DNA of 64,000 nt from Pseudomonadota bacterium (GCA_021783695.1 JAJXTO010000001.1:104823-168822); one strand, 5' to 3'. Positions 33,548 through 43,068 are shown, numbered from the stretch's first letter. The notes: generated from the sequence alone by a model not told the origin. Made by a program: numbers and translations.

Positions 33548-33612
33548 GATGTATTCCTCCGTCAATCCGGCGTCATTCGAGCAAGCGCGGCTTAAGGCCC
33601 GCTGAACTGTGC

Positions 33613-34977
33613 TTAAGGGTTGGTGACATCGCGCGCGGTGATGGTGTCGCGCAGCCAGTAGATCAGCACCACGCCGGGCGCGGCGGCAACCACGGTGAAC
33701 AGGTAGAACGTGGGCCACCCCATCGCATCCACCAGATACCCGGTGGCCGGGCCGACATACACCCGCCCCACCGCGGACAACGCCGACAGCAGCGCGAACT
33801 GCGTGGCGGAAAACCGCACGTCGCACAGCGCCGAGAGCAGCGCAACGAACGCCGCCGTGCCCATGCCGCCGGTGAAATTTTCGATGCCGACTGCCGCTCC
33901 CATGAGCACCAGACTCTTGGGCGAAACCGCCAGCACCCAGTACGCCAGATTGGAGCCGCCCTGCAGCACGCCGAACAGCAGGAGCGCGCGCCACAGCCCG
34001 AGCCGCGCCTGCAGCGCGCCGCCCAGCAGCGCGCCGACGATGGTGGCCGCCAGGCCCATGCTCTTGTTCATCAGCCCCACGTCCGCCGGGCTGAAGCCCA
34101 CGCCGCGGATCAGGAAGGTGGTGGACAGCGCCCCGGCAAAGGCATCGCCGAGTTTGTAGAACACAATGGCCAGCAGCAGCATCCACGCGCCCTTGCGGCT
34201 GAAAAACTCCTGCAGCGGCTCGACCACCGCTTCACGCAGGGTGCGCGGCGGCGTGGCATGCACCGGCGGGCGTGGCGCCCACAGCGTGGCTAGGGTCAGG
34301 AGCAGCATCAGCGCGGCCATCAGCGCATACACCCCGCGCCAGCCGGTCACGTCCGTGGCCAGCCACAGGGCCAGGCCGCCGGACACGATCATCGCCAGAC
34401 GGTAACCCAATACCAGCACCGCCGCGCCCGCGCTGCGCTCTTCGGCAGGCAGCACATCGGTGCGGTAGGCGTCGATGACGATGTCTTGCGAGGCGGAGAA
34501 AAACGCCACGCCCACCGCCAGCAGCAGCAGCGGCACGGCGCGGGCGCTGGCGGCATCCACGCCGAGCCGCTCGGCCGCATGCACCAGCCCAGGCCAGGCC
34601 GCGGCCTGATCCGGCCCCGGCACGCCAATGAAGGCCATCATGCCCAGCATGGCCACCAGCAGCAACTGCGCCAGCAGCAGCCAGCCGCGCCGCCGCCCCA
34701 GCCAGCGGCCCCACAGCGGCACGGTAAACCGATCCATCGCCGGCGACCACAGGAACTTGAACACGTAGGCCTGCCCGACCAGGGTGGCAAAGCCGATGGC
34801 TTTGAGACTCAACCCCTCCACCGTGAGCCAGGCCTGCAGCGTGCCCGCGGTCAGCGCCAGCGGCAGGCCGGAGGAAAACCCGAGCAGCAGAACGGCGGCA
34901 ATGCGCCGGTTGCCGAACACCGCCCAGGCAGAAACGGCGGGCGGCGTGTCGTTCATGGAATCTGCGGAAGCGGACAT
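33613..34977 (-). CDS. ampG: AmpG-like muropeptide permease (MFS)
   Basis: A 454-residue inner-membrane permease of the AmpG type, which imports anhydro-muropeptides for cell-wall recycling. Family blocks are LLGFSSGLPLALTAGTLQAWL, FKFLWSPAMDRF, GWLLLAQL, SASQDIVIDAYR, KLGDAFAGALSTTFL and GIENFTGGMGTAAFVALLS. It has 12 or more helices. It complements anmK further on, which acts on the recycled anhydro-sugar. The start is uncertain: ATG at 34977 or 34956, neither with a strong ribosome binding site. Confidence 0.9.
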   Translation of the reverse strand: MSASADSMNDTPPAVSAWAVFGNRRIAAVLLLGFSSGLPLALTAGTLQAWLTVEGLSLKAIGFATLVGQAYVFKFLWSPAMDRFTVPLWGRWLGRRRGWLLLAQLLLVAMLGMMAFIGVPGPDQAAAWPGLVHAAERLGVDAASARAVPLLLLAVGVAFFSASQDIVIDAYRTDVLPAEERSAGAAVLVLGYRLAMIVSGGLALWLATDVTGWRGVYALMAALMLLLTLATLWAPRPPVHATPPRTLREAVVEPLQEFFSRKGAWMLLLAIVFYKLGDAFAGALSTTFLIRGVGFSPADVGLMNKSMGLAATIVGALLGGALQARLGLWRALLLFGVLQGGSNLAYWVLAVSPKSLVLMGAAVGIENFTGGMGTAAFVALLSALCDVRFSATQFALLSALSAVGRVYVGPATGYLVDAMGWPTFYLFTVVAAAPGVVLIYWLRDTITARDVTNP

Positions 34978-35026
34978 CGAGCGAGGAAAGCGGTGAGCCA
35001 GGGCGCAGGATACCCAAGCCCGGCCT

Positions 35027-35350
35027 TCAACCCGGCGCCATCTCTCCGGGCAGAGGCCAGCCGAGCAGTTCGGCCAGACGGTTGACCACCCACTGCGCCT
35101 CTTTGGCGTCCACGCCGGAATCTGGCGCGCGCAGGCCGCGATAGACCCGTTGCAGAACGTCGTCGTCGGTGACATGCAGGCTGGACTTGATCTCCGCGGC
35201 ATGTTCGGTCAGCACCGTGGCGAGGTCTTCGCAGAACTCGTAGCGGGCGGTGATGACCTCGCGCGGTGCGCTGGGACGGGTGCGATGCGGCTCCAGGTAC
35301 AGCGCGATGAAAGACGGCGGAACGATGAGTTGTGAGTCGTCCGCCATCAT
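35027..35350 (-). CDS. Conserved hypothetical protein, ~107 residues
   Basis: A short soluble protein starting MMADDSQLIVPPSFIALYL, with a helical middle (ARYEFCEDLATVLTEHAAEI) and an end containing VVNRLAELLGWPLPG. Close relatives occur in many Burkholderiales and are loosely named as chaperone-like ATPases, but I see no ATP-binding motif. Its start overlaps the aldo/keto reductase stop (ATGA), so it is co-translated with that enzyme. Function unknown. Confidence 0.75.
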   Translation of the reverse strand: MMADDSQLIVPPSFIALYLEPHRTRPSAPREVITARYEFCEDLATVLTEHAAEIKSSLHVTDDDVLQRVYRGLRAPDSGVDAKEAQWVVNRLAELLGWPLPGEMAPG

Positions 35351-36327
35351 TCGAATCCGACGACCGGATGGGGCTGGTAGGACGCCTCCAGCGCCATGCG
35401 CTCGGCAGCGCCGAGCTTCACCGACAGCGCCGCCACCGCATCAAGCAGATGCTGCGGCCTGGACGCGCCGATGATGGGTGCCGTCACGCCCGGTGTGCCC
35501 AGCAGCCAGGCCAGCGCCAGTTGCGCGCGCGGCACGCCGCGTTGCAGCGCCAGCGCGCCCAGGGCCTCGGCCACTTCGTGGTCGTTCTCTTCGGTGCGGG
35601 CGAAGAGTTTGGCGCCGAACGCATCGCTGGCGATGCGCGGAGTGTGCTCGCCCCAGGGACGCGCCAGCCGCCCGCGTGCCAATGGACTCCAGGGCAGCAC
35701 GGCCACGCCCTGATCGCGGCACAGCGGCAGCATCTCGCGCTCTTCCTCGCGGTAGAGCAGGCTGAGTTCGGGCTGCATGCTGACAAAGCGTGTCCACCCA
35801 TGCTGCTGCGCGATCTGCTGGGCTTTGGCGAACTGCCAGGCGAACATGCTCGACGCGCCGATGTAGCGTGCCTTGCCCGCCTTGACCACGTCGTGCAGCG
35901 CTTCCATGGTTTCTTCGATGGGGGTGTGCGGGTCCCAGCGGTGGATCTGGTAAAGGTCGACATAGTCCATGCCCAGCCGCTTCAGGCTGGCGTCGATCTC
36001 GAACAGGATGGCCTTGCGCGACAGGCCGCCGATATTGGGCGCCTGCCGCGATGGAAAGCGCACCTTGGTGGCCACGACGATTTCTTCGCGGCGGGTGAAT
36101 TCGGGCAGCACGCGGCCGAGAATTTCTTCCGAGGTGCCATCGGAATAGGAATTGGCGGTATCGAAAAAATTGATCCCCAGCTCCACCGCCTGGCGGATCA
36201 GCGGGCGGCTGCTGGCCTCATCCAGCGTCCAGGGATGGTTGCCGCGCTCGGGCACGCCATAGGTCATGCAACCTAGGCAGATGCGCGACACTTCAAGGCC
36301 GGTGTGGCCCAGACGGGTGGTTTGCAT
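35347..36327 (-). CDS. Aldo/keto reductase
   Basis: A 326-residue NADPH-dependent TIM-barrel oxidoreductase. The catalytic tetrad is visible: Asp in FFDTANSYSDG, the Tyr of that segment, Lys in VATKVRF and His in LYQIHRWD. Cofactor-binding blocks are PWSPLARGRLARPWG near residue 215 and TPGVTAPIIGASRPQHL near residue 285. It resembles the YajO/1-deoxyxylulose-forming and general stress AKR groups, but the substrate is not predictable. It is the first gene of a two-gene unit with the 107-residue protein. Confidence 0.9.
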   Translation of the reverse strand: MQTTRLGHTGLEVSRICLGCMTYGVPERGNHPWTLDEASSRPLIRQAVELGINFFDTANSYSDGTSEEILGRVLPEFTRREEIVVATKVRFPSRQAPNIGGLSRKAILFEIDASLKRLGMDYVDLYQIHRWDPHTPIEETMEALHDVVKAGKARYIGASSMFAWQFAKAQQIAQQHGWTRFVSMQPELSLLYREEEREMLPLCRDQGVAVLPWSPLARGRLARPWGEHTPRIASDAFGAKLFARTEENDHEVAEALGALALQRGVPRAQLALAWLLGTPGVTAPIIGASRPQHLLDAVAALSVKLGAAERMALEASYQPHPVVGFE

Positions 36328-36392
36328 GCGGTGGCTCCTTGCAAACCTGCATTGCAGCACAGCGCGCCGGGCAGCGCAAAACAGAGCGGCGC

Positions 36393-37796
36393 TTACCGCA
36401 GCAGGATGGGCTCGCCCGCGCCCGGGATCTGCCACGGGATGTGCCGCTGCTGCAGCTGTTCGCTGAATGCCTTCATGCCGCGGTCATAGTCGCCATGCAC
36501 CAGGAACACCTTGTGCGGCGCGCCACAGCGGGCCAGCCAGGCCAGCAGTTCGCTCTGCCCGGCATGGGCGGAAAAGCCGTTGATGGTATGGATCTGCGCG
36601 CGCACCTGGATGTCTTCATCGAACAGGCGCACATGCTTTGCGCCGTCGATGATGAGGCGGGCGAGGGTGCCGCCCGCTGCGTAGCCGACGAAGATCACGC
36701 TGGCTGCCGCATTCCACAGGTTGTGCCGCAGGTGATGGCGCACGCGCCCGCCGGTGGCCATGCCCGAACCGGCCATGATGACCGCGCCGCCGCGGATGGT
36801 GTTGATGGCCATGGAGTCCGACGCATCCCGCGTCATGCGCAGCCCCGGCAGGGCAAAGGGGTCGCTGCTCCGCAGGCGGGAGTTGAATTCGGCGCGCATG
36901 GCCTCGGGGTAGCGGGTGAAGATCTCGGTGGCGGAAATGGCCATGGGCGAGTCGAGAAAGGCGGTGAGATGGCGTGGCAGCTTGCCCTGCTCCATGCCCA
37001 GGGACAGGGCGTACAGCACCTCCTGCGCGCGTTCGAGGGCGAAGGTGGGAATGACCACGTTGCCGCCGCGCGTGTGGGTGACGGAGATGGCGTCGATGAG
37101 TTCGTCGATCGACGCGCCCCAGGCGCGGTGGTCACGGTCGCCGTAGGTGGTTTCCATCACCACGAAGTCGGGCGGTGCCGGCGGGGCTTGCGGATCGTCG
37201 AGCAGCGGGCGGCCCGGATTGCCGATGTCCCCGGAGAAGTAGAGGGTGTGCGTCGTGCCGCCGTCGCGCAGTTCGAGAAAGATGGAGGCCGAGCCGAGAA
37301 TATGCCCTGCGTTCATGAACGTGGCCTGCACGCCGTCTGCCACCTGCATGGGCTGGCCGTAGCTGGCCGCGCCGTCGAAATAGTCCATGCTGTGAAATGC
37401 ATCGGCCAGGGTGTAGAGCGGCTGCGGCGGCGTGGCTTCGCCGCGGTGGCGGGCGTGGCGCTCGGCGCGGCGCGCTTCTTCTTCCTGCAGCCCGGCGGAG
37501 TCGGTCAGGACAAGACGGGCGAGTTCGCGTGTGGGCGCGGTGGAGAGGATGCGGCCGCGAAAGCCCCGCTTCACCAGCAGGGGAATGCGGCCGCAGTGGT
37601 CGAGGTGGGCATGGGTGAGCAGCAGGACATCGATCTTGGCCGCGTCGAAGCCGAAGTCCTGCGCGTTTTCCTCGGCCAGCTCGCGGCCGCCCTGAAACAG
37701 GCCGCAGTCGATGAGGATGCGGGCGTGGTCGGTTTCGATCAGGTGGCAGGAGCCGGTCACCTGCTTGGCGGCTCCGTGGCAGGACAGTCGGATCAT
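36393..37796 (-). CDS. Beta-CASP metallo-beta-lactamase ribonuclease-like protein
   Basis: A 467-residue predicted RNase of the YSH1/CPSF73-like group. The metallo-beta-lactamase half has the zinc motif THAHLDHCGRIP (residues ~60-71), a further His at FMNAGHILGSASIF, and Asp in YFSGDIGN. The beta-CASP cassette covers VVIPTFALERAQEVLYAL, FLDSPMAI and GSGMATGGRVRHHL. The C-terminal motif GFSAHAGQSELL and VHGDYDRGMKAF complete the site. Relatives cut or trim RNA. It overlaps the PRPP synthetase gene by four bases and is third in the operon, hinting that RNA breakdown feeds nucleotide salvage. Confidence 0.9.
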   Translation of the reverse strand: MIRLSCHGAAKQVTGSCHLIETDHARILIDCGLFQGGRELAEENAQDFGFDAAKIDVLLLTHAHLDHCGRIPLLVKRGFRGRILSTAPTRELARLVLTDSAGLQEEEARRAERHARHRGEATPPQPLYTLADAFHSMDYFDGAASYGQPMQVADGVQATFMNAGHILGSASIFLELRDGGTTHTLYFSGDIGNPGRPLLDDPQAPPAPPDFVVMETTYGDRDHRAWGASIDELIDAISVTHTRGGNVVIPTFALERAQEVLYALSLGMEQGKLPRHLTAFLDSPMAISATEIFTRYPEAMRAEFNSRLRSSDPFALPGLRMTRDASDSMAINTIRGGAVIMAGSGMATGGRVRHHLRHNLWNAAASVIFVGYAAGGTLARLIIDGAKHVRLFDEDIQVRAQIHTINGFSAHAGQSELLAWLARCGAPHKVFLVHGDYDRGMKAFSEQLQQRHIPWQIPGAGEPILLR

Positions 37797-38758
37797 GGGC
37801 GAGTTCCTGAAATGGAGAATGAAGTGGGCTGGCTGCAGCCCGCGGCGCACAGGTCGAGCACGCCCTGCGCGAGGTCGGCGTCGAGGGCGATGGTGTCGAC
37901 GCCTGGAGCGGCGACGCCATCGACGGTATTGGTCACCGCGATCCGCGCAGCGCCCGCGGCGCGGATGATGCCGAGCGCGTCGCCCGCGAACAGGCCATGC
38001 GCCGCCACACAGACCGGCGGCGGGCTGCCTGCGGCACGCAGATGGTCGAGCGCCGCCACCAGGGTGCGGCCCGAGCTGATGATGTCGTCAATGAGCACCG
38101 GCGTGCGGCCCGGGTGCAGGTGCAGGTCGGGGATGGTGGAGCGCACCTCGGTATCGCCCAGACGGGTTTTCTGCACCACGACCACGGGCGCGTCGGCACG
38201 CGCGGCCACATCGGCAGCCCATTGCGCGCTTTCGCCGTCCGGCCCGACGATCAGCGGCCTGTTGACATGCGCCTTGATCCACTGCGCCATGCGCGGCGCG
38301 GCGTGCAGCACGCGGCTGCGCAGGCTGTAGACCTCGGACAGATCGTGGATGCGGTGCAGATGCGGATCGACCGCGAGCAGCCAGTCGAAGTGCGCGGACA
38401 GCAGGCGGGCGTAGAGCCGCGCGGACACCGCCTGCCCCGGCTGGAAGCGGATGTCCTGCCGCATATACGCCAGGTAGGGCGCCACCAGCCCGACCTGCAG
38501 CGCGCCCAGCTCGCGCAGGGTGTCTGCCGCCATCAGCAGCGGCACGGTGCGCGCATCGGGGTGGTTCAGGGTGCAGACCAGCACGGCCTGGCTGCCCGGC
38601 GGGGGCGGCCCCACCCGCACCAGGCTCTCGCCGTCGGGAAAGGCATGCACCACACAGGACATGACGCGCACATCCGCCTTGCCCTGCAAGGCCAGGGCAA
38701 TGGCCTGGGCGCGGGCTTCGTTGCCCGGCAGGGGATACAGCAGCAGGGGGCTGGGCAT
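37793..38758 (-). CDS. Ribose-phosphate pyrophosphokinase (PRPP synthetase) homologue
   Basis: A 321-residue homologue of PRPP synthetase, which makes PRPP from ribose 5-phosphate and ATP. It keeps YLAYMRQDIRF (ATP/R5P contact), DPHLHRIHDLSEVY (metal-binding DxH), the flexible-loop KTR of VVVQKTRLGDTEVR, and the PRPP loop VLIDDIISSGRT. Loop lengths look more like the archaeal class than bacterial Prs, so it is probably a paralogue beside the housekeeping enzyme elsewhere. It starts one base after the phosphorylase stop and overlaps the ribonuclease gene. It may recycle ribose phosphates released by the phosphorylase, or use an unusual donor. Confidence 0.85.
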   Translation of the reverse strand: MPSPLLLYPLPGNEARAQAIALALQGKADVRVMSCVVHAFPDGESLVRVGPPPPGSQAVLVCTLNHPDARTVPLLMAADTLRELGALQVGLVAPYLAYMRQDIRFQPGQAVSARLYARLLSAHFDWLLAVDPHLHRIHDLSEVYSLRSRVLHAAPRMAQWIKAHVNRPLIVGPDGESAQWAADVAARADAPVVVVQKTRLGDTEVRSTIPDLHLHPGRTPVLIDDIISSGRTLVAALDHLRAAGSPPPVCVAAHGLFAGDALGIIRAAGAARIAVTNTVDGVAAPGVDTIALDADLAQGVLDLCAAGCSQPTSFSISGTRP

Positions 38759-38759
38759 C

Positions 38760-40301
38760 TCAATCTTCCAGATGAAAAATCGGTGGATGGCGCGCGACAA
38801 AATCGAGCGCATAGGCCAGCTCGCCCTGCGACCCGGCATGCAGCACGAACAGCGGCGCACCGCGCTCGACGCGGTCGCCCACATGCGCACCCAGCCAGAG
38901 CCCGGCTGTCTTGGCGTGCGGTGCCCCGGCCAGCTTGGCGGCGCGTGCCAGCAGGCGGTTGTCGATGCGCGCCACGCGGCCGGTCTGCGTGGCCAGTATG
39001 GGATGGGTGAAGGGCGCGCGGCCCGGCTCGCGCAGCCCGCCCTGGGCGCGGCAGATCGCCTGGAACTTGCTCCAGGCGCGCCCATCGGCAAGGGCCGCAG
39101 TGGCCAGGTCAAACGCCGCCTGCCCCGTGGCCAGACCGCCCAGCTCAATCACCGCGGCGGCCACCTGCAGACCGCGCTGGCGCAGATCGTCCGGCGCATC
39201 CGGCTGGTTCTGCAGCACGGCCAGCACATCGTGCGCTTCGAGCGCGGGCCCCACGCCGCGGCCCACCGGCTGGCTGCCGTCGCTGATCAGGCCGTGCAGT
39301 TTCAGGCCGATGGCATGGGCAGTGCGCTGCAGGGCATGCAGCAGTGATTGCGCCTCCGCCTGGCTGCGCACCTTGGCGGTGGGTCCGGTGGGAATGTCGA
39401 TGAGCACATGCGTGGAACCAGCGGCCAGTTTTTTCGACAGCACCGAGGCGACGAGCTGGCCTTCGCTGTCCAGATCGAGGGTGCGCTCCACGCGAATGAG
39501 CAGATCGTCGGCCGGGCTCATGTTCATCGCCCCGCCCCAGGTCATGCAGCCGCCCTCGGCCTCCACCACGCGGCGCATCTCGTCCAGGCTGAGATCCACC
39601 CGCGTCATGGTCTCCACCGTATCGGCAGTGCCCGCGGGCGAGGTGATGGCGCGCGAACTCGTCTTGGGCATGACCAGCCCCAGGCTGGAGACGATGGCCA
39701 CGACGATGGGCGTGGTGCGGTTGCCTGGCAGGCCGCCGATGCAATGCTTGTCCACCACCACCGGGTGCGGCCAGCTCAGGCGGCGCCCGCTCTGCACCAT
39801 CGCCCGCGTCAGTCCGGTGACTTCCGCCGCGTTCATCCGTCCACCGGCGCAGGCCACCAGAAACGCGCTGATCTCCACATTCGACAGCCGCCCCGCAACC
39901 ACGTCGGCAATGATGGCATCGAGCTGGCTTTCGCTCAGATGCTGGCCATAGATCTTCGCCCGCACATGGCTCATGCTGTCGCTCGGCTGGGCGTAGCGAA
40001 ACCGCAGCCGCTCGCCCTCGGCCGGGGCAAGCCGACGCCAGGCCGACTCGGACAGACCCACCTCGTCGGGCCTCAGCAGCTCGCCCGTCACCAGGATGTT
40101 CAGCGTGGCAATGATGCTGCGCTGCTGCCCGATCACCTCGATGCGCGCATGCGCCTCAAAGCCTTCGGCCCGGCACACCGGAGAGTCCGCCCGCAATACC
40201 ACCACCGGCTCATGGTGGGTATCCACCCCGAGCCGGACGGGGCGCAGCAGCAGGGCGTCAGCAGCGCCCGCAATGCCTGGGTTTTCAGCGTGTTCCTGCA
40301 T
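38760..40301 (-). CDS. Archaeal-type NMP/thymidine phosphorylase
   Basis: A 513-residue member of the long thymidine phosphorylase family, with an extra N-terminal domain of about 90 residues that short DeoA enzymes lack. Archaeal members are AMP phosphorylases giving base plus ribose 1,5-bisphosphate. Signature blocks are VDKHCIGGLPGNRTTP, KTSSRAITSPAGTADTVET (phosphate-binding signature), AEGGCMTWGGAMNMSPADD, and the C-terminal domain HAKTAGLWLGAHVGDRVERG. Proteobacterial members are listed as putative thymidine phosphorylases without proof. It leads the operon. The ATG at 40301 gives the usual N-terminus. Confidence 0.9.
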   Translation of the reverse strand: MQEHAENPGIAGAADALLLRPVRLGVDTHHEPVVVLRADSPVCRAEGFEAHARIEVIGQQRSIIATLNILVTGELLRPDEVGLSESAWRRLAPAEGERLRFRYAQPSDSMSHVRAKIYGQHLSESQLDAIIADVVAGRLSNVEISAFLVACAGGRMNAAEVTGLTRAMVQSGRRLSWPHPVVVDKHCIGGLPGNRTTPIVVAIVSSLGLVMPKTSSRAITSPAGTADTVETMTRVDLSLDEMRRVVEAEGGCMTWGGAMNMSPADDLLIRVERTLDLDSEGQLVASVLSKKLAAGSTHVLIDIPTGPTAKVRSQAEAQSLLHALQRTAHAIGLKLHGLISDGSQPVGRGVGPALEAHDVLAVLQNQPDAPDDLRQRGLQVAAAVIELGGLATGQAAFDLATAALADGRAWSKFQAICRAQGGLREPGRAPFTHPILATQTGRVARIDNRLLARAAKLAGAPHAKTAGLWLGAHVGDRVERGAPLFVLHAGSQGELAYALDFVARHPPIFHLED

Positions 40302-40696
40302 GACTCGGGATGTGTGCTTTTGTTGGCCCTGCCCGAAGGCGCGGCAAACGCGCCGACACGGGCCTGATGTCAAACGGCTGGAGTCAGGCTAATGCGCCGC
40401 TCCCTCCTTGGCAAGATCAGGCAAACCCCTGCGGGTGATTTGTCATGTCGGGATGACCTCCATCAACCCGGCGGTACGTTCAGCGCAGAGACGGCAGGAG
40501 CGCGGTGATCGCCTCCCCCAGGCCATTCAGCCCCGCCTTCCGAGCGCGGGGTTGCCCCAGCCTTGGCGCACCTGGACTACGGTCACCACAGCCGTGCGTT
40601 TGCAGTCCATGGCCCGGGCATCGGTGAAGGGCCGACCCTGCGCGACACCACGGCTTCAACGATTCGGCGCGGGTACGGAAATCGCGTGAACAGGCC
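40302..40696. other. Intergenic region between phosphorylase and histidine kinase genes
   Basis: About 395 bases with no gene I accept. It should carry the promoter of the phosphorylase operon near its left end and the end of the kinase transcript at its right. Small plus-strand open frames around 40408-40689 lack a ribosome binding site and a recognisable product. Confidence 0.55.
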
Positions 40697-42130
40697 CTAT
40701 TTACGCGGCAGTTCTAGGATGGCCTCCATTCCGCCCTCGCGCCGATTCTGCAACGTCAACCGCCCCCCAGCAGCTTGCGCGATGTCGCGCGCGATACCAA
40801 GACCCAGGCCGGTGCCCCCAGTTTGACGGCTGCGCGATGCTTCGAGCCGATAGAACGGCTCGAACACTTTTTCCAGCTCCCCCTCAGGAATGCCCGGGCC
40901 CTGATCCTGAATGCGCAGCGTCAGGGAGGTATCGCTATCTTCAACGACGACGACGGCTCGCTCACCATACAAAATGGCATTGTCGAGCAGATTCGATAGG
41001 CAGCGCTTCATTCGAGCCGGATCCCCAACGAAGGGCTTGTTGGCCCGCCCCTGAATCTGCACGTCACGCCCCATCTCCTCTGCGTCCGCCTGCAAACTTT
41101 CGAGCAGGGACATGATGTCGATGGGCTGTATGTGTTGCGGCTGGTCGATGCCGCGCATGAAGTCCAGCGTGTACTTCACCATCTGCTCCATCTCCAGCAG
41201 ATCCTTTTCGAACCGCGCGCGCACATCGTCATCATCCAGCAGCTCTGCACGCAAACGCATGCGGGTGATGGGTGTTTTCAGATCGTGCGACATGGCCGAA
41301 AAAATGCGCGTCCGATCCGTAATGAATCGAATGAGTTGGGCCTGCATGGTGTTGAACGCGTGCGCAGCCCGCCGCACCTCGATAGGCCCCGCTTCCGGCA
41401 ATGGAGGGCGATGGATGTCTTCACCAAGTGATTCAGCAGCCGATGCCAGGACCGCCAGTGGCCGCGTCATCCACCGCACGGCCACATACGACAGGAACAA
41501 CACCGACACCAGGAGCACGAGCAAGGTCAGCAGGAGATGCCAGGGTGGCGCTTGCGTGCCTTGGTGCAGCTGGGTTGTGAAAGCCACCCAGCTTCCATCG
41601 TGCAGCTGCACCTGGATCAGGAAGCCGAGTTTTGCAGCCATGAGGGCTTGCATGGACGACAGGGATGCCTGTGACATGCCCGACATATAGGTCGCCATCG
41701 AGGCGATGTCAGGCATGGATCGCCGATGCATGTCGGCGATACCGATGGGGCCTGAAAGGGTCGCGCTGGCCGAGACGATCAGCGGTCTTTCATCTCCGAG
41801 AGCGGAGTGAAGCGCCTCTGAAAACATCATGGTTTGCGGGCTGCGCATCGTGGCAGCCGTTGACTTGACGGGTGAGGGCTCCAACTCCACGACTTGAGGC
41901 GGCACGCTCAAGATTCTGGCAATGCGCAGCCGCTCCCGAGACGGCATCGAATCCAGCAGCTTGACCACGTCAGCAATGCGTTGCGCAGACTGCATGCCGC
42001 TGTTGCGCAGCACCGCACGGTCGCGCTCGGCGAAGTTGATTGAGGCACTCAGGAGTTGCGCCAGAATCAGCCCGCTGGAGAGGACGAGCATCATGCGGCC
42101 GAACAGCGATGCCGGCAGTAGCCGTTTCAC
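40697..42130 (-). CDS. EnvZ-like sensor histidine kinase with Met-rich periplasmic loop
   Basis: A 477-residue kinase: helix 1 (~13-30), periplasmic part (~31-197), helix 2 (~198-217), HAMP (~218-270), HisKA with H282 in MSHDLKTPITRMR, and an ATPase domain (SNLLDNAILYG, DQGPGIPEG, GTGLGLGIARDIAQAAGG). The periplasmic loop has seven methionines between residues 134 and 164, a pattern seen in copper- or silver-binding proteins. The start is GTG, overlapping the response regulator stop (GTGA). A Met-rich Spy-like protein lies divergently, so copper or envelope stress sensing is inferred. Confidence 0.92.
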   Translation of the reverse strand: MKRLLPASLFGRMMLVLSSGLILAQLLSASINFAERDRAVLRNSGMQSAQRIADVVKLLDSMPSRERLRIARILSVPPQVVELEPSPVKSTAATMRSPQTMMFSEALHSALGDERPLIVSASATLSGPIGIADMHRRSMPDIASMATYMSGMSQASLSSMQALMAAKLGFLIQVQLHDGSWVAFTTQLHQGTQAPPWHLLLTLLVLLVSVLFLSYVAVRWMTRPLAVLASAAESLGEDIHRPPLPEAGPIEVRRAAHAFNTMQAQLIRFITDRTRIFSAMSHDLKTPITRMRLRAELLDDDDVRARFEKDLLEMEQMVKYTLDFMRGIDQPQHIQPIDIMSLLESLQADAEEMGRDVQIQGRANKPFVGDPARMKRCLSNLLDNAILYGERAVVVVEDSDTSLTLRIQDQGPGIPEGELEKVFEPFYRLEASRSRQTGGTGLGLGIARDIAQAAGGRLTLQNRREGGMEAILELPRK

Positions 42131-42849
42131 GGCGTTCCCTCGACGGATACTGCCAACACATAGCCCATGCCCCGCACGGTCTTGATCAGCACCGGGTCGC
42201 GCGGGTCGTCTCCAAGACGTTGACGCAGGCGACTGACCTGGACATCGATACTGCGATCGAGCGGGTCCGCCTCCCGGCCTTGGGTGAGATCCACCAGCTG
42301 ATCGCGATTGAGAACCCGGTTCGGATGGCTGAGGAAAATACGCAGCAAGCGGTATTCGGCGCCACTCAGCGCCACAACCACTCCCGCAGGAGAAATCAGA
42401 TGGCGATGCATGGTGTCGAGTGTCCAGCCCGCAAAGCGTGCTTCGCGCACATCTTCGGGCTGCAGATTACTGGGCAGGCTGCGTGCGCGGCGCAAGATGA
42501 CCTTGATGCGGGCGAGCAATTCGCGCGCACTGAAGGGCTTGGTCAGATAGTCGTCCGCTCCCATTTCCAACCCAACGACGCGATCGGTCTCGTCGCTGCG
42601 GGCGGTGAGCATCAACACGGGGATGTCCGATTTGGCCCGGAGCTGCCGACACAGCGTCAGGCCGTCGTCGCCCGGAAGCATCAGATCGAGCACGATCAAG
42701 TCGATGCGTGCGGCAACGAGCGCGCGTTCCATGGCCTTGCCGTCGCCCACCGCGGTGACACGCAGGCCGTTCTTTTGCAAATAGGCGCTCAGCAGGTGAC
42801 GGATCTCGGCATCGTCGTCAACGATCAGGATGTGGTCAGGTGTGTCCAT
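42127..42849 (-). CDS. OmpR-family response regulator partner of the Met-rich kinase
   Basis: A 240-residue regulator with a receiver domain (D11-D13 pocket, phospho-acceptor D55 in LIVLDLMLPG, T82 in LMLTARSDE, K105 in YLTKPF) and a winged-helix domain (~130-232: LSGAEYRLLRIFLSHPNRVLN, IDVQVSRLRQRLG, IKTVRGMGYVL). It is co-translated with the kinase. Its gene is divergent from the Spy-like gene, 219 bases apart, so that gene is a likely target. No clear direct-repeat operator stood out. Confidence 0.94.
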   Translation of the reverse strand: MDTPDHILIVDDDAEIRHLLSAYLQKNGLRVTAVGDGKAMERALVAARIDLIVLDLMLPGDDGLTLCRQLRAKSDIPVLMLTARSDETDRVVGLEMGADDYLTKPFSARELLARIKVILRRARSLPSNLQPEDVREARFAGWTLDTMHRHLISPAGVVVALSGAEYRLLRIFLSHPNRVLNRDQLVDLTQGREADPLDRSIDVQVSRLRQRLGDDPRDPVLIKTVRGMGYVLAVSVEGTP

Positions 42850-43068
42850 GCCGTGATTTTCAGCGGTCTGCCGCGTGCCTCGTCAAAAACAATGTAACGC
42901 AGCATGTCAGCCACCGGTTCGCAAATCATGCGATACAAAAAAGCCGCTTTTTGACATGGCCTGCTTACACGCAGGCGCTGAAATGGCTCCCATTGCAACG
43001 ACGGTCTATCCGCAGCTTCGGCAGGAACGTCCCGCCAGCCGTCGACGCATTTTGATCGGAGATCAACC

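Noticed and set aside
35340..35360. TTCGAATCC, which resembles the T-loop of a tRNA
   Set aside because: It lies in the end of the aldo/keto reductase gene and no cloverleaf can be drawn around it.
40408..40689. A 93-codon plus-strand open frame upstream of the phosphorylase operon
   Set aside because: Arg/Thr-rich product without motif or ribosome binding site; probably non-coding DNA.
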